DNA from: Thermoguttaceae bacterium
GTDB lineage: Bacteria > Planctomycetota > Planctomycetia > Pirellulales > Thermoguttaceae
Reading direction: 5' to 3'
NCBI GenBank assembly: GCA_017407125.1
Contig: JAFQXE010000030.1
Coordinates: forward strand, 50,104 to 114,103
DNA: 64,000 bases
The notes beneath the pieces are model-generated. The model ran no database searches, was not told where the DNA came from, and worked only from the letters and a program-made list of their open reading frames with translations. Shown piece after piece: positions 52,258-62,400 of the stretch. The translations under genes and the position numbers were made by a program. Positions within the stretch are counted from its first letter, which is position 1, and each line of letters opens with the position of its first letter.

Positions 52258-54345
52258 TTAGCTTCTCAGCGTTTCTACCGGCTGCATTGACGCGGCGCGC
52301 CAGGCGGGAAATACGCTGGCTAAAACCGTTACAGCAATCGTTCCAATAACAATCCAAACTATGGTTAGCCACTCAACGCAAGTGGGAATCTTGTAAAAAT
52401 AATAAATGTCGGGCGGGAACACCGGATGTCCCGTTATGTACGACAAACCGTCTGCAATCGGGTTGATGTTGTCCAGGAACAGCAGTCCGCAGACAACGCC
52501 CAGCAAGGATCCGACTACGCCCAGCATCAAGCCGTAATTCAAAAATACAAACATGATTCCCGGCGACGACGCGCCCAACGCGCGAAGAATGCCGATGTCT
52601 TTGACCTTTTCCGAAACAATCATCAAAAAGATGGTCATGATGGAAAAGCCGCAAACCGCGATAATCAAAAACAGCAAAACGTTCATAACGGATCGCTCCA
52701 TTTCGACCGCCGCCAACAGGTTGCTGCGCTGATCCTGCCAAGTTTGAATTTTGTACATTTCTCTGTCTGGAGAATTAAATTCCTCTTTGAGCATGTCACG
52801 TACCATCGGACCGTCTTTTTCGTCTTTGAGCTTGATTCGAATCGCGTTTACCATGCCTTTATTGGAAATCGGGTCGAACATGGCGCGCAGACGCTGCATG
52901 GCGTCCAGAGGAATAAAGACAAACTGGGAATCGAACTCGCTCATCTTGCTTTCGTAGATGTCAACAACGGTAAAGTTGTCTGTAATTCCCTTGGGCGGCA
53001 TCGACGCGCTTGCCATGGTCAGTTTGACGTCTTTCCCCGGCCAGCAGAAAAACTTTTCTTCGCCGTCAAGCTTTCGGATTGACGCCAGAGAAATGCCCAT
53101 AATCATACCGGTGTGCTGTTCTTTGCGGGGGTCGAAAACGCGAACATTTTCCGGTTGACGGAACTGATTGAACGGGTCGTTAATAGCGCTTCCAGACTCG
53201 TCTTTTTGAGGCGGGGTCATCGGGTCGTTTTCTATATTGGAAACGAATCCGCTGGGCTGTGACGCCATGGGAAGCGGATTCTGCTGCGCCGCTTCGCGTT
53301 CTAAAGCCTCGTTTTCCGCATGGGGATCAGAAGGCAGTTCCGGCAAATCCACTGTACCGTCAGCGGGATTGCCAGCTTGAGCCTCGGTCGCAGGCGGATA
53401 GTTCGCCTGAACCTTAACCGCATTCTTGCCGGAAATCTTTCTGACCGCTTCCGGTTCGTCTGCGTTATGCGGGCTGGGAAACGCTTTGAGTTCATCGTCC
53501 TGCGATTCCGTTTGCGGAGCAGGCGTTTGCTCTTTTGGAACTATCGAATCCGGCGATTCAGGAACGTCCGCGCCTTGAGTTTCTGGAATAGACGGAACGT
53601 CTGGAATCGGATTCAGTCCTTCATCCGGCAACGGCGACAGACCCGGCAAAGACGGCATTGTATCCTCCTGAGGTTCCGGTTGAGAATTGTCTTCTGGCGG
53701 AAGTCCCGGCAGTGAGGGCTGCGTATCCTCTTGATACGCTTGCTCTTCCTGCGCCTGCTGAGCGTTGATTCTTTCCAGTTCCGCGGAGGGATCGGTAATC
53801 GGTTCTCGAATGACGTCTGGCGGCGGCGCAAGATTGCGTCGGTACTTCCAGCCAGCGTCTTTAAGAGCCATACGCGGATGTTCCGGGTCGGACGACTGCT
53901 CGTAACCGTCTTCCCGCAATTCAAAACTCAGCTTTTGGCGGTTAAGCGGGTGCTGAAAATACTGACCGAAATCTTTGGTTTCGTTTTCCCCGTTCGGGTC
54001 AATGCCGATGACGTAAACCGGCTGATGAATCCACTCTTGACCAATCTGGAACGAGACAAGCCCTTGCGATTGACAAAGAGGCGTCATGGACGCGATTTTG
54101 TCGCCGCAGATTTTGCGAATCCGCTCCATGTGAAGTTGAGCGTCTGGAAAGCCGCTGGCGCTCCACGATTCAAGCGTTACATCAGACAGCACGCCGTGCA
54201 TGCGGTCGCGCATTTCATGTGAAAACCCTGCCATCACGCCGTTGACGACTATCATTACAGCAACGCCGATCATAATGCATAGCACGGTAAATGCCAATAG
54301 CATTCTGGTACGGAGATAGCGAAGGCAAAGCTTGAGTTTGTACAT
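52258..54345 (-). CDS. LolE/FtsX-family permease with acidic Pro-rich insertion
   Basis: 695 residues from ATG 54345. The frame is open to 54420, but the extra 25 residues are a translation of heptamer element N, so I reject that start. TM1 is MLLAFTVLCIMIGVAVMIVV (about 15-34); three further helices are in the last 170 residues (VMNVLLFLIIAVCGFSIMTI; IMFVFLNYGLMLGVVGSLLG; TIVWIVIGTIAVTVLASVFP). The periplasmic domain is split by a disordered insertion (about 190-370) with PSLPGL and PEPQED motifs. With the ATPase it should form a lipoprotein-release or macrolide-type exporter; LolC/E is the most likely. Confidence 0.85.
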   Translation of the reverse strand: MYKLKLCLRYLRTRMLLAFTVLCIMIGVAVMIVVNGVMAGFSHEMRDRMHGVLSDVTLESWSASGFPDAQLHMERIRKICGDKIASMTPLCQSQGLVSFQIGQEWIHQPVYVIGIDPNGENETKDFGQYFQHPLNRQKLSFELREDGYEQSSDPEHPRMALKDAGWKYRRNLAPPPDVIREPITDPSAELERINAQQAQEEQAYQEDTQPSLPGLPPEDNSQPEPQEDTMPSLPGLSPLPDEGLNPIPDVPSIPETQGADVPESPDSIVPKEQTPAPQTESQDDELKAFPSPHNADEPEAVRKISGKNAVKVQANYPPATEAQAGNPADGTVDLPELPSDPHAENEALEREAAQQNPLPMASQPSGFVSNIENDPMTPPQKDESGSAINDPFNQFRQPENVRVFDPRKEQHTGMIMGISLASIRKLDGEEKFFCWPGKDVKLTMASASMPPKGITDNFTVVDIYESKMSEFDSQFVFIPLDAMQRLRAMFDPISNKGMVNAIRIKLKDEKDGPMVRDMLKEEFNSPDREMYKIQTWQDQRSNLLAAVEMERSVMNVLLFLIIAVCGFSIMTIFLMIVSEKVKDIGILRALGASSPGIMFVFLNYGLMLGVVGSLLGVVCGLLFLDNINPIADGLSYITGHPVFPPDIYYFYKIPTCVEWLTIVWIVIGTIAVTVLASVFPAWRAASMQPVETLRS

Positions 54346-54347
54346 TT

Positions 54348-54454
54348 CAGGGAATAGGGAGTAGGGAATAGGAATTAGCAATTGACAATTAGCAATTAGC
54401 AATGCCGCAAAGCGATTCAATAATTGCTCATTGCTAATTGCTCATTGCTAATTG
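54348..54454. repeat. Heptamer element N with complementary arms
   Basis: GGGAATA/GGGAGTA units, then GCAATTA-type units (about 54373-54402), core GCCGCAAAGCG (54404-54414), right arm ATTGCTC, ATTGCTA, ATTGCTC, ATTGCTA (54423-54450). Heptamers and the string TTCAATAATTG after the core are almost those of element K, 6 kb away. Confidence 0.9.
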
Positions 54455-54458
54455 AAAC

Positions 54459-55958
54459 TCATTCTGGACGAAGGAGCGGGAACAGGATAATGTCGCGAAT
54501 GGACTGCGAGTTGGTCAGCAACATGACAAGACGGTCAATGCCGATTCCCAAACCGCCGGCGGGCGGCATGCCGTTTCGCAAGGCGCGAATGAAGTCGTTG
54601 TCCATTTTCGCCATTGATTCTTCTTCCGGAAGCCCTTCCAGCTGCTGCGAAAACAGCTTTTCCTGCAAGTCCGGGTCGTTGAGTTCCGTATAGGCGTTCG
54701 CCAGTTCCATGCTCTTAACGAACATCTCAAAACGTTCGGCAATAGCCGGGTTGGATCGCTTGCGCTTGGTCAGCGGGCAAATCGACGCCGGGTAATCGTA
54801 GACGAACGTGGGCTGATCGAGCGTCGGTTCGACTTTTTCCTCGAAAACCTCGTTGAGAATAACGTCCGGGTGCTTACCAGCCGTTTCCAAGCCGATCGAG
54901 GCGGCGTACTGAGCCATCGCGGCTGTGTCAGCCGGGTCGACGCCGGTCGCTTCCTTGACCAGGTCCAAATACTTGCGGCGGGCAAAGGGCGGCGTGAAGT
55001 CAATCGTTCCGTCTTTCCACGGCAGGACAAAGCTTTGTCCGGTCGCCTTAATGGCGTTGACGATAATCTTTTCCGTCAAGTCCATCATGGTTTCGTAATT
55101 GCCGTACGCCTGATAGATTTCTGTCAGCGTGAACTCCGGATTGTGGCGAATGTCGATGCCCTCGTTGCGGTAAACGCGGCCGATTTCGTAAACGCGTTCC
55201 ATGCCGCCAACCAGAAGCCGCTTCAGGTGGAGTTCCAAAGCGATTCGCATGTACAGGTCGATATCCAGAGCGTTGTGATGAGTTACAAACGGACGCGCCG
55301 CGGCGCCGCCCGCAATCGCGTGCAGAGTCGGTCCTTCGACTTCCGTAAATCCTTCTTCGTCAAGCGTTTGTCGCAGTGACTTGAGAATCGCGCTGCGGCG
55401 CAGAAAGCGTTCCATTGTCCCTTCGCCGTAGATGAGGTCAACGTATCGCTGACGCTGGCACAGTTCCGGATCCGTCATGCCGTGGAACTTCTCCGGCGGC
55501 GGGGTGAGGCACTTTGTCAGGAACGTAATCTTGGAAGCGAAAATCGTCAGTTCGCCGGTGCGGGTTTTGACGAACTCGCCTTCAACGCCGATGATGTCGC
55601 CCAGGTCAAAGCATTTGGCGATGGGGAAATTCTCTTCCCCAATTTGGGATTTGCCAATCATGACCTGGATGCGTCCGGTTTTATCCTGAATGTTAAGCCA
55701 AATGACTTTCCCGGACGGCCGCATGAGAATAATGCGTCCCGCCGCGTTGACTTGCGGTCCGTGATGTTCCGCCGGCTTGCCCTCTTCCTGAGAAGGGACT
55801 TCGATAATTTCCGATTCTCGAGCGCGGATTTCTGCAATCGGCATCGCGCCGTCGTAGCGCTGACCCCACGGGTCAATGCCCAACTCTTCCAGACGCCGCA
55901 TCTTTTCTCGTCGAGCCGCTTCCAACGCCGCGGCTCCAGTTACTGCTTCCTTAGCCAT
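54459..55958 (-). CDS. lysS: Lysyl-tRNA synthetase, class II
   Basis: 499 residues, the normal length. The N-terminal OB anticodon-binding domain (about 60-165, GRIILMRPSGKVIWLNIQDK) is followed by the catalytic core with motif 2 RVYRNEGIDIRHNPEFTL (about 257-274) and motif 3 GLGIGIDRLVML near the C-terminus. It charges tRNA-Lys. It is a housekeeping gene that marks this region as chromosomal. The stop codon lies immediately beside element N, which separates it from the LolE-like gene. Confidence 0.97.
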   Translation of the reverse strand: MAKEAVTGAAALEAARREKMRRLEELGIDPWGQRYDGAMPIAEIRARESEIIEVPSQEEGKPAEHHGPQVNAAGRIILMRPSGKVIWLNIQDKTGRIQVMIGKSQIGEENFPIAKCFDLGDIIGVEGEFVKTRTGELTIFASKITFLTKCLTPPPEKFHGMTDPELCQRQRYVDLIYGEGTMERFLRRSAILKSLRQTLDEEGFTEVEGPTLHAIAGGAAARPFVTHHNALDIDLYMRIALELHLKRLLVGGMERVYEIGRVYRNEGIDIRHNPEFTLTEIYQAYGNYETMMDLTEKIIVNAIKATGQSFVLPWKDGTIDFTPPFARRKYLDLVKEATGVDPADTAAMAQYAASIGLETAGKHPDVILNEVFEEKVEPTLDQPTFVYDYPASICPLTKRKRSNPAIAERFEMFVKSMELANAYTELNDPDLQEKLFSQQLEGLPEEESMAKMDNDFIRALRNGMPPAGGLGIGIDRLVMLLTNSQSIRDIILFPLLRPE

Positions 55959-56362
55959 GATTGTGTTAAAGGTTGTGTATTGTTATAATAGAACTAATAA
56001 TTACAGTTATCAGTTACGAGTAATTCACCCAATATGTTCAAACAGAACGCCCGCTCCAGGAGAAACTGGAATCGAATCCGCAAAAGGGATAATCTCGCAT
56101 CATGTTTTTCCTATTGTATCAATTTTGCGTAATTGGTCAAGAGCAAGTACAAAAGGATATTTTTAACAGAAAACGCTTAGAAATTACTCAATAATAGACA
56201 AATATATCAGTATATTTTGTTTCATTTTTTGACTAAAGAAGTAAATCGCTCTTTGTTTGCCCTCGATACAATCGATTTAATCCCTACTTTCCATCTTTGC
56301 AAAAAAGCCGACAAAACTTACCTATCTTATCAAAAATATTTTTATAAAATTTTCTCAATTGG
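55959..56362. other. AT-rich intergenic region
   Basis: About 400 bp between lysS and the giant gene, which are transcribed divergently. I see no gene, heptamer unit or RNA-like structure. Confidence 0.6.
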
Positions 56363-56391
56363 TTGATATATTAAGAATTTATGTGTATAAT
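56363..56391 (+). promoter_or_regulatory. Promoter of the giant repeat-protein gene
   Basis: TTGATA (56363-56368), exact 17-bp spacer, TATAAT (56386-56391). Predicted 5' leader is about 100 nt. Confidence 0.75.
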
Positions 56392-56496
56392 ATAGTTTGA
56401 TAAATAATTATTTTGGATTTTTATAGATTCCAAAAGCGGTGACGATTTATCGTTTTCGCAATATATAAAACTTCATTTACAACTAATTTCAGAGAA

Positions 56497-59400
56497 ATGA
56501 AAACTCCATTTCCAAAACGTTTGACTGGTTTTGTTACATACAATGCTTTTAACGCAGTTCGCTTTGCGCTGGCTATCGCGCTGACGGCAACGCTGTTTAT
56601 CGGTTCAGCCGCAGCTGAGACGTACTCGCTGACAACGCGTGTAAAGCCTACTGAAGCAGGCGCTGGCGGACTGCCGTCTGGAAAAACGTATTGCGATTTG
56701 ACTTCGTCAGATACGGTCAACGTTACAGCTGCTAACGCGCAGCTTTACTTTATGGATTCATCAGCGGTAACGCTTAATTGCAATATTGAAATTAAGGGCG
56801 ATAGCTACGGGAGTGAAAAAACCGGTAAATTCCGAATGCAGATGAATCAATCAGTCCCCGTCTACCTGAACGGTACTGTGAACCTGGTTGGAGATACAAG
56901 AATTGCTTCTCACGCATGGCAGAATAATCAGGGCTTTTTGTATTTCAATGGTCAGGTTACCGGCGTGGGTTCTTTGGTTGCCGCCCCGGGTTATCTTACA
57001 GAAGTCCATTTGAGCAATACGAATTCGGTCAACAACTATCAGGGAAACACTCAGATCGGTTCGTCGGGCGTTTATAACAACAGCGGCGTAACCACCTATG
57101 CTGGAACCTTGGTTCTTGACGCTGACGAACAGATTCCCGACGTTCTCACCGCTGGATCGACCTCAACCGGCAATCTCGTTATGTACAGTTGGGAGGACGC
57201 CAGCAATCGATTGACGTCAACGCTCAATCTTAACGGACATACAGAAACCATCAACGGTCTTGTTTGCACAGACACGCTGAGCGTTATCAAGGGAAGTTAC
57301 GGCAGTAAACTGCGAGTCGGCGCCGACAACAGTTCGTCTGCGTTTTCCGGTAAAATTCAGGACGGTATGCAGTTGGAAAAAATCGGGACGGGAACGCTGA
57401 CCCTTTCCGGAGAAAACACTCATACCGGCGGAACGATTCTTACTGCCGGTACGTTGGCGATGAGTTCCGCCACTGCCCTTAGTTCGGGATCAATTAACTT
57501 CAACGGTAATTCTACGCTGCTGGTTAACATTCCTAATCCTGAAATTACAAATTATATGACATTTAATTCCGGCGTTGTCGGTACGATTAACACCAATGGT
57601 CAGAATGTTACATTATCCGGTTCTTTGGAAGGAAACGGCGGACTGAACAAAACCGGCGCAGGAACTTTAACGCTTCAAAACTCATGCAGCGCTGCCTCAA
57701 TAACCGTATCAGAAGGTACGCTATTTCTGCCAGAAAATGCATCCATGAATTCGACCAATCTGACTGTTCAGAGCGGCGGAACGCTTCAAACCGATATTAG
57801 TTTATCCAATACAAACGTATCAATTACAGGTGGAACTTTTATCCTCGGCAGTTCTCCAGCTACAAAGGAAGTTGACGTTAAATCTTTATCGCTCGATGGC
57901 GGTACAATCCACTTCGATATAAACAACAATACTGGATATTACGATTCCGACTGGCTTACTTTTACAGACTCCGTCAATTTGAATTCCGGCGTAATTGATC
58001 TGTCGTTCAATTATGCAGATGAAGATCAATGGTGGGCTAAAGCTGGTTCATCGCCAATTCAGCTTATAACAACCGAGAAAGGCGGTTTGGTAGGGGATAT
58101 CGGCAGCAATATGCAGGTAACAGTCTCTGGTTTTCCAACAGCAAGTTGGACGCTGACTAAGGATAGTAATAATATTTTCTTGTCTGCAACTGACGTTCCC
58201 CCGGGAGAGGGTCCGTTCTGGTTTGCCAATTCAGACGACATCACTGCTGATCAGTGGACGATTGACGGAAGTGAAAAATACGGAGCCAAGCTCATTACCG
58301 GCGACAACTATAATATTACCTATTCCAATCCCGTTATAATGAGCGCCGACGGCACAGTTGAAGTTGGCGAAAACTACGAATTGACGTTTGGCGGACAGGT
58401 TTCCGGTACAGGCGCGGTTGACAAGCTTGGCGCCGGTACGTTGATTCTGTCTCAGGCTCCTGCGTACACCGGTTCTACAAAGATTTCAGCTGGTACGATG
58501 GTTCTATCGGCAGGCGGAACGCTGTACAATCTTTCCGGCGCTGGCAATCTGGACAACAACGGTCAGGCGGTTACTATTAATAATACGGAAGACTCGCAGT
58601 TCTCCGGCGTTATTACCGGCGCAGGCGCTTTGACCAAATCTGGAAACGGAACGCTGACTCTGTCTGGCGCTAACGACTATACCGGCGGAACGACGATTTC
58701 TGCCGGGACTCTCAAGGTTATCGGCGAAGGCTCGCTCGGAACCGGGGCTGTTAATAACAGCGGCATTTTGGAATTCGCTCCTGGCGAGGGAGAAACGATG
58801 TCGATTGGTTATACCATTACCAATAACGTCGGAGCTAAAACGGTTAAATCTGGAGCGGGAACGCTTACAACCAGCAACTGGATCGGTCATAACGTTGAAC
58901 TTCAGGAAGGAACGCTTCAGATAACCGGCAATTTTGGAAACGGCAAACGGTTTAACGGTCAGATTACCATCGCCCAGGGTGCGACCCTGCTTTGCGCTAC
59001 GCACGATTCTCTTGGTTACGGCGAGTCTACAACCAAGATGTACATCTACGGCACGATGGACAATTCCGAAGGGAACGAAACGCTCAACAATACAGAGCTT
59101 CACATGTACGGCGGTACGGCGAAATCGTCCAGCGGCGGCACGCTTGACGTCTTGAACACGGGCGTAAAGTTCTATTCTTACGCTCTGGACGGCACAACGG
59201 CTTCTAATCCAACCGTATCAACAATTTCCGCTCCTATCAGACTTCGCACTGATGGATCCTTTGATATTACTACTGCGGAGAATTCGCAGCTTAACATGAC
59301 AGGGTTGATTTCTACTTATAGCGGCAATGCCGTTATTACAAAACTTGGCAAAGGAACGCTGTATTTGTCTGCTGTCAACACCTTTAAGGGCGGAATTGAC

Positions 59401-62400
59401 ATTAAAGAAGGAAAAGTTATTTCCAATGGCGCGAACTCTTCACCCAGCAACTTTGGAACAGGTCCGGTTGTCATTGAAACGGGCGCTGTTCTGGAATGTC
59501 GAGCCGCCAACCAGTTCGGTTACGGAGCGGATGCTCCCAACGAAATCACCATTCGCGGCACGCTCATTCCCGCGGACTATACTCATATTAAAAACATAAC
59601 TTTGGAAAGCGGTCTGATTGAATCGGAATACGGTAAAACCAATAACGGGACTGGTTTGGACTTTGCCACTCGAACCGGCGTTGTAACTTCAACCGGAGAC
59701 TCGTTGATTAAATGCCGATTCAATATTAATGCCGGAGCTAAAGCAACGTTTAACGTTGTATCAGACACATTGACCATTAGCGGTCTCATTAAAAGCGGCG
59801 GCGGATTCACCAAAACCGGCGAAGGAACGCTTGTTCTGAGCAGTCAGGATAGTTCGTATACCGGCAATATTACTATTAATGGCGGCAAACTCAAGGCAAC
59901 GTCCGGCTGGAAGAGTTCCAGCACGTCTCCGTTAGGAAGCGTTACCAGCGCTAAAACGATTACTGTCAACGAAGGCGGAGAACTGGTTCTTGCCGCTCAG
60001 GATATTTTCATTAACGCTCACAGCGAAAGTCCGTTCAAATTCGTTGTTGACGGTGGAAAGATTTCAAACGAGGGCGCAACGTATAACTATCTTACCAACC
60101 TGACAATGAGAAACGGCGCAAACCTCCACGCTGCCGATGGAAATGCAACATGGAAAACATACAAACTGCATAACTTAAAAGTCGAACGCAATGCTGACGA
60201 CACCGCCGGCGCTCCTGTAACTATTACGGCAGATCCGGATAAACCTAACGCCGTAATTGGTTTTGGAGGGGCCAGCAGCGCTATCAGTGGGGGAACTTCA
60301 AAATCGACAATTACTGTCGAAGAAATTACCAGTGCGAACGCAGCGGTTAATGATAACGTTTCTGACCTTGTTATTTCTGCTGTAATTGTCGACCCGACGT
60401 ACCAAACTTCCGGCGCTCTTAAACATTCAACGGAAATTATTAAAGCCGGCGCTGGCACGATGGAACTGACGGCGGTCAATACGTATACCGGTCCAACGAC
60501 CGTTTCAGAAGGTACGCTGCTTTTGTCAAGTACAGGACGGCTGGCGTCTGCGAACGTTACAGTGGGAGAAAATGCGGCATTCCAGACCGGAGCCAGCATT
60601 GGTTCAACAAACGTTGCCCTCAATGGCGGTTCGTTTATCATTGGCGAAACTTCTGATTCGGCGAGTATCACTGCTGCGTCTTTGACCATGAACGATGGCG
60701 CGGTTTACTTCGACTTCAACGGTTACACTGCTGCGGCAAACGATTACGATCTTCTCACGACGAATTCCGCTACGCTGGCTTCCGGAATTGTCAACCTCAC
60801 GTTTAACAACGGCGACGAAACCTCATGGTGGACCAACAGTACCGACAGCGGCTACGTTTTGATTAATTCTTCTTCAATGGGCATTGATCTGAACAGCGTT
60901 CAGCTGTTAGTCAACTCGGCTGAAACAGACAGCTGGTATCTGACAACGGCAGACAACAACCTCGTTCTGATGAAGCTGGACGGACCAGAGCCGCCGGAAC
61001 CGCCGGTAACAGATCCGTACTACTACGCCAATACGGCTGATATTTCCGCCGCCAAGTGGACTATTGACGGCGTCAACAAGAAGGGCGTCAAGTTCCTCGA
61101 AGGCAACAGCGAAGCAACGTATGCCAATCCGGTAGAATTGAACATGAACGGTTCGTTTGATATCGCCGCTGGTCATGATCTGACGGTAACTGGCGCGATT
61201 TCTGGCGCCGGCGCTTTGAACAAGGCGGGAGAAGGAACGCTGACTCTGTCTGGCAGTAAAACGTTTACCGGAAACATTACTGTTGACGAAGGAACGTTAA
61301 AAGTTATTGCAACAGGAGCGCTGGGAAATATCAACGCTGAAAAGACCGTTACAATCAATAAAGACGCAACGCTTCTGTTTGCCAGCCACGACGTCTTGGG
61401 AACCGCCGGCGTCAGATCGCCAATCCAAATCATTGTCGACGGCGGAACTATTGCTAACGAAACCGGCTGGTTTAATACGTTAAATCACGTTACGCTCAAA
61501 AATGGCGGTAAAATTATCGATAACAACGGACATGTCAACTGGCAGTCATACCAGCTGACCGGTACGGTAGACGTTACCGCTGATTCAAAGCTGGACGCCA
61601 ATCAGATTTCAACCATCAGCATCGGAACCGTTGGCGCCAACAACGGCGTTATTCCAAACGGAGTAACTTTCAACGTTGCTGACGTTACCCAGGACAGTTC
61701 AACAGACTTGTTGGTTTCTGCCAATCTTACCAACGGAAACAGCGTTGGCGTAACAGGCAATTTCACAAAAACCGGCGCTGGAACCATGACCCTTTCTGGC
61801 GAGAATACGTATACCGGAGTAACAACTGTTGCTGCAGGCGTTCTTAACGTTACCGGTTCAAAATTTAATTCTCGTCTGGTTGTCCAATCCGGCGGAACTG
61901 CCGTCATCGACGCCGGCGATGGCGGAACAGTCAATATGGCTGCCGATGGCTACGCCAGTTCTGTCATGATCGGAAACGGTTCTAATGGAACTTTTGTCCT
62001 GAACTCCGGAAATGTAACAATCCGCAACGGCGGGAACAACACCGGCAGCATTCAGCTGGGAACCAACGGAAACTGCACTGGCGTTTTAACCATCAACGGC
62101 GGCGCAATGCAGGTTGACGGTCGAATCCTTTTAAGCGCAAACAACGACAACGCCAAAGGAACGCTTAACATGAACGGAGGAACGCTCACACTTGGCGTTC
62201 CCGGCGCGTATACAACCGGCGGCGACCCCGCTTGCGGCGTACTGTGGTTTGGACAGGGAACAACTACAGTTAACCTCAACGGTGGAACGCTTGCCTTATA
62301 CGGTACAAAAGGCGGATCAAGAGCCGGCAGCACGTTCAACTTCAACGGCGGAACCATTCAGGCGGTTGCAGACAACAACACTGATTTCTTCACTGCTGCT

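Noticed and set aside
54346..54420. Upstream start for the LolE-like permease
   Set aside because: The added residues translate heptamer element N; the shorter start places TM1 at the usual distance from the N-terminus.
56421..56720. Minus-strand 99-codon frame before the giant gene
   Set aside because: It is antisense to the signal peptide region of the giant gene and has no supporting signals.
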